Shown here piece after piece: positions 29,332-37,507 of a stretch of DNA of 64,000 nt; position 1 is the first letter of the stretch, and each line of letters begins with the position of its first letter. The stretch is from Oscillospiraceae bacterium. Its GTDB lineage: Bacteria > Bacillota > Clostridia > Oscillospirales > SIG627. A program made the position numbers and the translations under genes. The notes below the pieces were generated by a model, which saw nothing but the letters and a program-made list of their open reading frames with translations, had not been told where the DNA came from and did no database searches. The stretch spans positions 62,001-126,000 of the forward strand of contig SVRV01000003.1 of the NCBI GenBank assembly GCA_015064635.1, in the 5' to 3' direction.

Positions 29332-29970
29332 TTAAATTATAAATGCTTCACTTTTTATATTTCCGAGATGAGAGTCGTCGGAGTATCTCGCAACGCTTCC
29401 CACACCGTTTTCAAATACGACCTCGGTTATCGAGCAATTGCCCGGTACCTTTGTTTGATTGAATAATTTATCGTCACATCCGGCAAAATATGAAGGCACG
29501 GTTTTGATTACACCGCCGTGGCAGGCAACAAGTACAGTCTGCCCCTTGCATTTTTCACAAAGCCCTTCAAGCGCCCTGCCAACTCTTTCCCTTACCTCAT
29601 ATCCGCTCTCACCCGAGGGCATTCTGAGATGTGAGACATCGTTTTTCCAATAGTAGTATTCCTCGGGAAAGGCTTCCTTGAGGTCATCAAAGTGCATTCC
29701 TTCCCATTTTCCGGCACACCATTCGATAAGCTCGGGAATTATTTCGATTTCAAGTCCTCGTGCCGTTGCGAAGGGGAGGGCAGTAAGTTTTGCCCTTTCA
29801 AGCGGACTTGAAAAAATTCGGTCTAAGTGAAGATCCTTGAGGGATTCGGCTGCCATTCTTGCCTGCTCTTCACCCAAAGCTGTAAGAGGGATATCGGTTC
29901 TACCCGCAAAAAACTTTTCAATATTTGCAACACTCTGTCCGTGCCTGAGTAAAAGAATTCTCGTTTCCAT
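29332..29970 (-). CDS. histidine phosphatase family protein (phosphoglycerate mutase-like)
   Basis: LLRHGQS, FSSPLERAKLTA, CHGGVI. Confidence 0.9.
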   Translation of the reverse strand: METRILLLRHGQSVANIEKFFAGRTDIPLTALGEEQARMAAESLKDLHLDRIFSSPLERAKLTALPFATARGLEIEIIPELIEWCAGKWEGMHFDDLKEAFPEEYYYWKNDVSHLRMPSGESGYEVRERVGRALEGLCEKCKGQTVLVACHGGVIKTVPSYFAGCDDKLFNQTKVPGNCSITEVVFENGVGSVARYSDDSHLGNIKSEAFII

Positions 29971-30121
29971 GGTTTTATTCTCCTATTATCTTATATTAAC
30001 GCAAACTAAGAAAAACTTCAATAAACAATTCAACGGTTTTTATGGACAAAACGACTGTTTTGTGCTTTTTTGGAGAGAATATGTAAAATATCAAAAATAT
30101 TTTATTTTTATTGAAATACTA

Positions 30122-30150
30122 TTGACAATTTATGTCGAATTCGTTAGAAT
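30122..30150 (+). promoter_or_regulatory. sigmaA-like promoter for BMP operon
   Basis: TTGACA (30122-30127), 17-nt spacer, TAGAAT (30145-30150). Confidence 0.7.
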
Positions 30151-30210
30151 ATATACGTATGTAAAAGTAATTTTACTAAATTATTAGCCTAAAAGGCAAG
30201 GAGAAGAAAA

Positions 30211-31437
30211 ATGAAAAAGTTTTTAGCTATTCTCATGGTAGCCCTTCTCTCTCTTTCACTTTGCGTGAACTTTGTTTCATGTAGTGAAGAAGAAGGCACA
30301 GGTACTCCCGCAGCGGCAGGAGATGACATCAAGGTTGGATTTATCTTCCTTCATGATGAAAACTCAACCTACGACAAGAACTTCATTGATGCAGCAAAGG
30401 CTGTACAGAAGAAGCTCGGTCTCAAGGATGACCAGGTAATCATGGTTACAGGCATTCCCGAAGGCGCTGAGTGCTACGAAGCAGCAAAGAGCCTTGTAGC
30501 AGACGGATGCGATGTTATTTTCGCAGATAGCTTCGGTCACGAAGACTATATGATCCGTGCAGCTAAGGAATTCCCCAATGTTCAGTTCTGCCACGCAACA
30601 GGTACAAAGGCTCACACAGAAGGACTTGCTAACTTCCACAACGCATTTGCTTCAATCTATGAAGGCAGATACCTTGCAGGTATTGCAGCAGGTATGAAGC
30701 TCAACGAAATGATTGCAGCAGGTAAGTTTACAGCTGAAGAAGCTCAGATCGGTTACGTTGGTGCATTCCCCTACGCAGAGGTTAAGTCAGGTTACACATC
30801 TTTCTTCCTTGGCGTAAGATCAGTATGCCCCACAGCTACAATGGAAGTACAGTTCACAGATTCATGGTATGACGAAGCTAAGGAAAGAGAAACAGCAAAC
30901 GCTCTTATCAGCAACGGTGCAAAGCTTATTTCTCAGCACGCTGACTCAATGGGTGCTCCCTCAGCTTGCGAAGAAGCAGGAATCCCCAATGTTTCATACA
31001 ACGGAACAACAATCAATGCTTGCCCCAACACTTATATAATTTCTTCCAGAATTGACTGGGCTCCTTACTTCGAGCTTATGATCAATTCCGTTAAGGAAGG
31101 TAAGGCTATTCCTACTGACTGGTGTGGCGGTATCAAGGAAGGCTCTGTAAAGCTTACAGACCTCAACACTGCAGTTGCAGCAGCAGGCACACAGGAAGCA
31201 ATTGATGCAGCGAAGGCTCAGTTCGAAGCAGGTACTCTTAAGGTATTCGCAACAGAAAACTTTACAGTTGAAGGTGCGGCTCTTACAGAAGACTATATGG
31301 CAGACGTTGATACAGATGCAAATTACGAAGCTGATACAAAGGTAGTAAGCGACGGATATTTCCACGAATCAGAATATCGTTCAGCTCCTTACTTTGCTAT
31401 CAACATTGACGGCATCACTCTTCTCAACGGATTTTAA
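30211..31437 (+). CDS. BMP family ABC transporter substrate-binding lipoprotein
   Basis: Lipoprotein-like signal LCVNFVSC; KVGFIFLHDENSTYDKNF, GYVGAFPYAEVKSGYTSFFLGVRSV. Confidence 0.9.
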   Translation: MKKFLAILMVALLSLSLCVNFVSCSEEEGTGTPAAAGDDIKVGFIFLHDENSTYDKNFIDAAKAVQKKLGLKDDQVIMVTGIPEGAECYEAAKSLVADGCDVIFADSFGHEDYMIRAAKEFPNVQFCHATGTKAHTEGLANFHNAFASIYEGRYLAGIAAGMKLNEMIAAGKFTAEEAQIGYVGAFPYAEVKSGYTSFFLGVRSVCPTATMEVQFTDSWYDEAKERETANALISNGAKLISQHADSMGAPSACEEAGIPNVSYNGTTINACPNTYIISSRIDWAPYFELMINSVKEGKAIPTDWCGGIKEGSVKLTDLNTAVAAAGTQEAIDAAKAQFEAGTLKVFATENFTVEGAALTEDYMADVDTDANYEADTKVVSDGYFHESEYRSAPYFAINIDGITLLNGF

Positions 31438-31519
31438 TTGACAACGGTACAGGGCGCGGCAAAAGTACTGGTTACAGCCTTTTGTCCGCCCTTTTTCCGA
31501 TTTTACGGAGGTATTCCCT

Positions 31520-33043
31520 GTGCAAAATACTTATGCAATAGAACTAAAAAATATTTCCAAACGCTTTGGAACCGTTCTTGCAAACAATAATGTCAATCTC
31601 AGTGTAAAACGCGGTGAGATAATGGCAATTCTTGGTGAAAACGGAAGTGGTAAGACCACTCTTATGAATATGATATCGGGAATTTACTATCCTGATGAAG
31701 GTCAGATTTTTGTAGACGGTAAAGAGGTCTCCATCGCATCTCCCAAGGATGCCTTTAAATACAATATCGGTATGATACATCAGCATTTCAAACTTGTTGA
31801 TGTCTTTTCAGCAACCGAAAATATAGTACTCGGTGTAAAAGACGAGGGAAAATACAATAAAAAGACAGGACGTCGCAAGGTTGTTGAGATCAGCCAGAAA
31901 TACGGCTTTGACATTTCCCCCGATAAAAAAATATACGAAATGTCAGTTTCGGAAAAACAGACAGTTGAAATTATAAAGGTGCTTTACAGAGGTGCCGATA
32001 TACTTATTCTTGATGAACCTACAGCGGTTCTTACTCCTCAGGAAATCGAAAAACTCTTTGCCGTACTTCGCCGTATGCGCGATGACGGTAAATCTATTAT
32101 AATCATTACACATAAAATGAACGAAGTGCTCTCTCTTTCGGATAGAGTAGCGGTGCTCAGAAAGGGTGAGCATATTGCTACCGTCGAAACTGCAAATACT
32201 TCAGTTGCCGAACTTACTGAGCTTATGGTTGGTAAGAAAATATCTCTTAACATCAACCGTACCGAACCTCACGACACATCCGACCGTCTGGTCGTTTCAA
32301 ATATAACCTTGCAGAACTCCGAAGGGGTTCGTATTCTTGATGATGTTTCCTTCACCGCTAAATCCGGTGAGATTCTCGGAATTGCGGGAATTGCGGGAAG
32401 CGGGCAGAAGGAGCTTCTTGAATCCATTGCAGGACTCCAGACCTTGACAAAAGGAGAAATTTTGTATCACTCTCCCGAGGGTGAAATTTTCAATCTCCGC
32501 AAACGTACCCCCGAGCAGATAAGAGAGCTTGGAGTCAGACTTTCATTTGTACCCGAAGACAGACTCGGAATGGGACTTGTGGGAAATATGGACATTGTTG
32601 ATAACATGATGCTCCGTAGCTATAAAAAGGGGCACTCCATTTTCCTTAACAGAGCAACACCGAAGAAGCTTGCCGAAACCATAGTTGAAGAGCTTGAGGT
32701 TGCAACACCCGATATAAAAACTCCTGTTCGTAAGCTTTCGGGCGGCAATGTACAAAAGGTACTGGTGGGACGAGAAATTGCATCGAAGCCCAAGGTGCTT
32801 ATGGCGGCGTATCCCGTCAGAGGTCTTGATATCAACTCATCATATGTAATTTACAATCTTCTCAACGAGCAAAAGGAAAAGGGCGTTGCTGTTGTTTTTG
32901 TAGGCGAGGACCTTGACGTGCTTCTCGAGCTTTGCGACAGAATAATTGTAATTGCATCAGGAAAAATCACAGGCTGTCTTGATGCAAGAAAAACTACCAA
33001 AGAAGAAGTCGGTCTTCTTATGACACAGAATAAAAGGGGGTAA
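31520..33043 (+). CDS. ABC transporter ATP-binding protein, two NBDs (nucleoside/BMP type)
   Basis: ILGENGSGKTTLMN, ILDEPTAVLTPQE, second half GIAGSGQKELLE, LSGGNVQKVLVGREI. Confidence 0.92.
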   Translation: MQNTYAIELKNISKRFGTVLANNNVNLSVKRGEIMAILGENGSGKTTLMNMISGIYYPDEGQIFVDGKEVSIASPKDAFKYNIGMIHQHFKLVDVFSATENIVLGVKDEGKYNKKTGRRKVVEISQKYGFDISPDKKIYEMSVSEKQTVEIIKVLYRGADILILDEPTAVLTPQEIEKLFAVLRRMRDDGKSIIIITHKMNEVLSLSDRVAVLRKGEHIATVETANTSVAELTELMVGKKISLNINRTEPHDTSDRLVVSNITLQNSEGVRILDDVSFTAKSGEILGIAGIAGSGQKELLESIAGLQTLTKGEILYHSPEGEIFNLRKRTPEQIRELGVRLSFVPEDRLGMGLVGNMDIVDNMMLRSYKKGHSIFLNRATPKKLAETIVEELEVATPDIKTPVRKLSGGNVQKVLVGREIASKPKVLMAAYPVRGLDINSSYVIYNLLNEQKEKGVAVVFVGEDLDVLLELCDRIIVIASGKITGCLDARKTTKEEVGLLMTQNKRG

Positions 33044-33048
33044 GCGAA

Positions 33049-34152
33049 ATGAACGAAGTAAAAACTGAAAAAAAGCGTGAGCCTCTGTTTCATATTGTAA
33101 AAAGAAATGCCATTCCTTTTTGGAAATCATGGCTTTTCAGAGTGGTTGCAATAGTGGCGGCGGTTGTGGTTTGCTCCGTTGTTACAGTTATTATGACAGA
33201 CCTTAATCCTATTTCGGTCTGGGATGCAATGTTCAAGGGTTCATTCAAAAACGAAATGAAAACATGGTGGATGCTCAGAGAACTTGCGCTACTTCTCGGA
33301 GTTTCACTTGCCGTAACTCCCGCATTTAAAATGAGATTCTGGAACTGCGGTGCAGAAGGTCAGGTGCTTATGGGTGCACTTTGTTCGTATGCCACAATTA
33401 TGTTCTGCGGTGATAAAATGTCATATGTTCCTTTGATGATAGTGACACTTGTTGCAGCTCTTCTCGGTGCGGCTATCTGGGGTGTTATTCCAGCCATATT
33501 CTTTGCATTCTTTAAAACCAATGAGACTTTGTTTACTCTTATGATGAACTATGTTGCAAAGGGACTTATCACCTTCTGTGTAATTTTCTTTGCATGGGAA
33601 AATGTCTATGGCTCAGGTAAGGTAAACTTTATAAGTACCGGTATTCTTCCCATGGTATACAATAATGAATTTTTGATAATTCTTATTATAGCAATCATGA
33701 CGTTGTTTATGTACATATATCTTAACTATACCAAGCAGGGATACGAAATATCGGTTGTGGGCGAGAGTGAAAACACAGCTAATTACATTGGTATCAATGT
33801 TAAAAAGGTGGTTATCCGAACAATGCTCATCTCGGGTGCAATCTGCGGAATTGTAGGCTTTTTGCTTGTTACGGGAAGAGATTATGTGGTTTCACCCGAG
33901 TCGGCAGCAGGAAGAGGATTTACAGCAATTATGGTTTCATGGCTTGCTAAGTTCAATCCCATATTCATGATTCTTACATCATTCCTGGTTGTATTTTTCC
34001 AGTTCGGTACAGAAGAGATTACAAAAGCATTCGGACTCAACGAATACTTTTCGGATATACTTATCGGCATCGTAATATTGTTCATTATCGGCAGTGAGTT
34101 CTTTATAAATTACAGACTTAAATTCCGCAAAGGCGCAAAGGAGGTAGAATAA
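33049..34152 (+). CDS. ABC transporter permease (BMP/nucleoside type)
   Basis: Polytopic; FWNCGAEGQVLMGAL; operon position. Confidence 0.9.
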   Translation: MNEVKTEKKREPLFHIVKRNAIPFWKSWLFRVVAIVAAVVVCSVVTVIMTDLNPISVWDAMFKGSFKNEMKTWWMLRELALLLGVSLAVTPAFKMRFWNCGAEGQVLMGALCSYATIMFCGDKMSYVPLMIVTLVAALLGAAIWGVIPAIFFAFFKTNETLFTLMMNYVAKGLITFCVIFFAWENVYGSGKVNFISTGILPMVYNNEFLIILIIAIMTLFMYIYLNYTKQGYEISVVGESENTANYIGINVKKVVIRTMLISGAICGIVGFLLVTGRDYVVSPESAAGRGFTAIMVSWLAKFNPIFMILTSFLVVFFQFGTEEITKAFGLNEYFSDILIGIVILFIIGSEFFINYRLKFRKGAKEVE

Positions 34153-35130
34153 ATGACAGTATTTATACAAGGTGCAATACGTCAGGCGATGCCCCTCCTT
34201 TTTGGTGCTACAGGTGAGATACTTACCGAAAAATCAGGTAACCTCAATTTGGGTATTCCGGGAATAATGTACGTCGGTGCAATTGGCGGTGTTATAGGCG
34301 CTACTCTTTACGAACGTGCAGTTACCTCAGCAGGAATTGTTCCCATAATGGCAGTTATGGTAACTATGTTAAGCGCTATGCTTGCTTCTTTGCTAATGGG
34401 ACTTATATATTCATTCCTCGTTATTACCTTGCGTGCAAATCAAAACGTAACCGGTCTTGCATTGACAACCTTCGGTATTGGTATAGGTAATTTCTTCGGT
34501 GGCTCTCTTAATAAATTGCTTGGCGCCGAGAGTGCCAGCATTTCCCTTGGTAATATCAGTAAGTATTTCAAAATGACACCTCCCTTTGCAGACAATCTCG
34601 GCTGGTTTGGAGAATGGTTTTTCTCTTATGGATTTTTGACATATCTTGGAATTATAATTGCAATAATTGCAGGCTATGTTCTCAGCCACACAAGAGTGGG
34701 ACTTCATCTCAGAGCTGTTGGAGAAAATCCCGCAACAGCAGATGCCGCGGGAATCAATGTTGTAAAATACAAATACTTTGCAACCTGTATAGGAAGCGTT
34801 ATTGCAGGACTTGGCGGTGTATATTACATATTTGAATACACTGCAAGCTGGTCAAACAACGGATTCGGTGACAGAGGATGGCTTGCAATAGCACTTGTTA
34901 TATTTGCTCTTTGGAAGCCGGGAATCGGAATTGTCGGATCCTTGATTTTCGGTGCTCTTTATATGCTGGGCATTACAACGGTGGGTATCAGCAGAACAAC
35001 AAAGGTAGTTTATGAGATGCTTCCTTATCTTGCTACAATTGTTATTCTTATCATTACATCAATTCGCAACAAGAAAGAAAATCATCCCCCCGCATCCCTT
35101 GGTCTCTCATATTTCAGAGAAGAGCGATAA
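34153..35130 (+). CDS. ABC transporter permease (BMP/nucleoside type)
   Basis: Polytopic; GEILTEKSGNLNLGIPGIMYVGA; operon position. Confidence 0.9.
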   Translation: MTVFIQGAIRQAMPLLFGATGEILTEKSGNLNLGIPGIMYVGAIGGVIGATLYERAVTSAGIVPIMAVMVTMLSAMLASLLMGLIYSFLVITLRANQNVTGLALTTFGIGIGNFFGGSLNKLLGAESASISLGNISKYFKMTPPFADNLGWFGEWFFSYGFLTYLGIIIAIIAGYVLSHTRVGLHLRAVGENPATADAAGINVVKYKYFATCIGSVIAGLGGVYYIFEYTASWSNNGFGDRGWLAIALVIFALWKPGIGIVGSLIFGALYMLGITTVGISRTTKVVYEMLPYLATIVILIITSIRNKKENHPPASLGLSYFREER

Positions 35131-35134
35131 AGGA

Positions 35135-35170
35135 AAAAGTCAAGAGCTTTTGTCTCTTGACTTTTTTTGC
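35135..35170 (+). terminator. intrinsic terminator
   Basis: AAAAAGTCAAGAG-CTTTTGT-CTCTTGACTTTTTTT. Confidence 0.85.
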
Positions 35171-35213
35171 TTTTGTGATATAATTATGAAAAAGAAGAGG
35201 GAGGGGGAGAGAT

Positions 35214-35981
35214 ATGATACTGACAGTCGATATCGGAAACACTGTCATAACACTTGGCGGTTTTGAATCGGACAAGCTCGTCTTTGTATCACGCATTTCC
35301 TCAAGCCTTGAAAGAACAGACGACGAATACGCTGTGAGTATATTGGACGCTTTCAGACTTCATAAAGTCAGCTCATCCGATATTGCGGGAGTAATCGTTG
35401 CGTCTGTTGTGCCTCCTTTGAACTCGGTGATTGAAAAAGCAATTCGGTTTGTTTTAAACGAAACACCGCTCTTTGTGGGACCCGGTATAAAAACGGGAAT
35501 AGGAATAAGATGCGATATTCCGTCATCGGTGGGTGCTGACCTTATTGCCGCATCTGTTGGTGCACATTACGTCTACGGCAGTCCGTCACTTATAATTGAC
35601 ATTGGTACTGCTACAAAGATGACTGTGGTCAACAATAAAGGTGAATTTATAGGAACATCAATCATTCCGGGAGTCCTCATGGGACTTGATGCCCTTTCGG
35701 GAGGAACTGCACAGCTTCCAAAGGTGAGCCTTGAAGTGCCGACAGGCGTGATTTGTAAAAATACAGCTGACTGTATGAGGTCGGGCGTCATGTACGGTAA
35801 TGCCAGTCTTATTGACGGCATGATAGAGAGAATCATCAGCGAATTCGGTGAGCAGCTTGATATTATTGCCACGGGAGAGCTTGCCTCACTTATAATTCCG
35901 CTTTGCTCACACAATATATTTATTGACGAACATCTTGTCTTAAAAGGACTTAACTTACTTTATAAAAAGAATAAAATGTAA
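35214..35981 (+). CDS. coaX: type III pantothenate kinase
   Basis: MILTVDIGNTVITLGGFE, GPGIKTGIGIR, DIGTATKMTVV, PGVLMGLDALSGGTAQLPKV. Confidence 0.93.
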   Translation: MILTVDIGNTVITLGGFESDKLVFVSRISSSLERTDDEYAVSILDAFRLHKVSSSDIAGVIVASVVPPLNSVIEKAIRFVLNETPLFVGPGIKTGIGIRCDIPSSVGADLIAASVGAHYVYGSPSLIIDIGTATKMTVVNNKGEFIGTSIIPGVLMGLDALSGGTAQLPKVSLEVPTGVICKNTADCMRSGVMYGNASLIDGMIERIISEFGEQLDIIATGELASLIIPLCSHNIFIDEHLVLKGLNLLYKKNKM

Positions 35982-36065
35982 CTCGGTATTAACTGCGAAA
36001 GCAGATAATATAAATTTTATGCGTTGTACTGCAAAAAGCAGACGACAGCAAGGAGGATTTTTATT

Positions 36066-36641
36066 ATGAACACAAAAAACAAAACACAAACCATGGTGCT
36101 TCTGGCACTGCTTACTGCAATTGTGGCTGTGCTCTCTTACCTCGGCGGATTTATTAAGATTGGCGGATTTGCATCAATCTCCCTTACTCTTGTACCCGTT
36201 GTAATCGGCTCGGCTATCTGTGGACCGTTGGCAGGTGCGTGGCTGGGAGGCGTTGCAGGAGCGATATTCTTTACTACTGCCGATGCGGCATTCTGGGTTG
36301 GAATGAGCATTCCCGGAACCGTTATAACAGTTATGATAAAGGGTATTCTATCCGGTTACCTCGCAGGTGTTGTGTATAAATTGCTTGAAAAAAAGAACCG
36401 CTATCTTGCGGTTATATCGGGAGCTATCGTTTGTCCCGTAGTGAATACAGGTATCTTTCTTTTGGGATGCCGCATATTCTTCTTCGATTTTGTAAAGGGA
36501 AGTGCGGTTGCTGAAGGAATGTCATCTTTTGCTTGGATGTTGGTATTCTTTGTAGGTCTCAACTTCGTGTTTGAGCTCCTTGTGAATATCATACTCAGCC
36601 CCGGTATACTCAGAATAATCAATATAAGAAAAAAGAATTAA
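36066..36641 (+). CDS. ECF transporter S component, candidate pantothenate transporter
   Basis: ATG 36066 with AAGGAGG RBS; hydrophobic S-component-like sequence (LALLTAIVAVLSYLGGFIKIGGFASISLTLVPVVIG); adjacent to coaX. Confidence 0.8.
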   Translation: MNTKNKTQTMVLLALLTAIVAVLSYLGGFIKIGGFASISLTLVPVVIGSAICGPLAGAWLGGVAGAIFFTTADAAFWVGMSIPGTVITVMIKGILSGYLAGVVYKLLEKKNRYLAVISGAIVCPVVNTGIFLLGCRIFFFDFVKGSAVAEGMSSFAWMLVFFVGLNFVFELLVNIILSPGILRIINIRKKN

Positions 36642-36646
36642 ATTAT

Positions 36647-36673
36647 GAAAGCACCCTTGATGGGTGCTTTTGT
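36647..36673 (+). terminator. intrinsic terminator
   Basis: AAAGCACCC-TTGA-TGGGTGCTTTT. Confidence 0.8.
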
Positions 36674-36764
36674 TGTGGTTGTAGCAAAATATGCCACAGG
36701 CATATTTTTTAACGCTTTGTCCCTCCGTGAGGTTCGAGTCCTTTCCAAATGATAATATGCAAAC

Positions 36765-36792
36765 AAAAAACCACCCCGATGGGGTGGCTTTT
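36765..36792 (-). terminator. intrinsic terminator of the four-helix-bundle gene
   Basis: AAAACCACCCC-GAT-GGGGTGGCTTTT, read on the minus strand ends in TTTTTTG. Confidence 0.8.
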
Positions 36793-36798
36793 GTGATG

Positions 36799-37143
36799 TT
36801 ATAATTTTTCTTTTAACGTTTTACAGCTTGCAATCAACATTCGTCTTATTCTTCCGCAAAGATTTCTAAGTTTTTTGAAATTGTTTTCGTCAATGGTATT
36901 TGTGTTGAATAAAAGCTGAAGCCATCCTTCGGTTTCACCGCATTCTTTAAGAGAAATTTCGAATTTAGAAAGCATGTCTGCCTTACTTTGCCCGTACTGG
37001 GCTTCACGGATGTTTGCATAAATGCTACTTGAACTTTTTCGTATTTGGAACATAGTGTTTGAAGGAATTTTTATGTTTTGACACAATATTTCTATGCTTG
37101 TTGCCAGCTTTTCGGAGTATTCCATTAAATAATTTTTCGCCAC
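36799..37143 (-). CDS. four helix bundle protein (S23 / Avd-like)
   Basis: GTG start with AAGGGGTG RBS; sequence pattern of the four-helix-bundle family known from 23S rRNA intervening sequences (SSSSIYANIREAQYGQSKADMLSKFEISLKECGETEGWLQLL). Confidence 0.8.
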   Translation of the reverse strand: MAKNYLMEYSEKLATSIEILCQNIKIPSNTMFQIRKSSSSIYANIREAQYGQSKADMLSKFEISLKECGETEGWLQLLFNTNTIDENNFKKLRNLCGRIRRMLIASCKTLKEKL

Positions 37144-37189
37144 TATATCACCCCTTAAGAGAAATTATACTACAAATTCAAGAAAAAAC

Positions 37190-37375
37190 AAGGCGTAAGC
37201 CTTGTATATCATCAAAACAAAGTTTTGTATATCATCAATACGGAGTATTGTATATCATCATTGCGAAAGTGGTTATATACACACTTGAAGGTGCGATGAT
37301 ATACAACAACGGCATTAAGCCGTTGTTGATGATATACAGCCTTCGGCTGATGATATACCATTGCTTTCGCAATGG
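37190..37375. repeat. inverted array of small hairpins separated by GTATATCATCA / TGATGATATAC linkers
   Basis: GTATATCATCA at 37204, 37227, 37250; TGATGATATAC at 37327 and 37348 (perfect), CGATGATATAC at 37294, TGGTTATATAC at 37270; a short stem-loop sits in each interval. Confidence 0.9.
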
Positions 37376-37376
37376 A

Positions 37377-37408
37377 TAAAAACTCCAAGTCACAAGACTT
37401 GGAGTTTT
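37377..37408 (-). terminator. terminator downstream of tRNA-Arg
   Basis: AAAACTCCAAGTC-ACAA-GACTTGGAGTTTT perfect inverted repeat. Confidence 0.85.
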
Positions 37409-37411
37409 GGC

Positions 37412-37484
37412 CTTCCCTACAGGACTCGAACCTGCCGCCTTCAGAATCGGAATCTGACGCTCTATCCGGATGAGCTAAGGGAAG
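37412..37484 (-). tRNA. tRNA-Arg (anticodon CCG)
   Basis: Minus-strand cloverleaf: CTTCCCT...AGGGAAG acceptor, D-arm TAGCTCATCCGGATAGAGC, anticodon arm TCAGA-TTCCGAT-TCTGA, T-arm GGCAGGTTCGAGTCCTG. Confidence 0.93.
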
Positions 37485-37507
37485 ATGTAAGTGCTGATTT
37501 CAGCACT

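Noticed and set aside
36690-36760. Possible second tRNA on the plus strand (GGTTCGAGTCC T-loop)
   Set aside because: No matching acceptor, D-arm or anticodon arm could be folded; treated only as a possible T-arm remnant.
37190-37375. Hairpin array interpreted as CRISPR
   Set aside because: The 11-bp linker is too short, intervals are self-complementary stems rather than unique spacers, the second half is inverted, and no cas genes are present.
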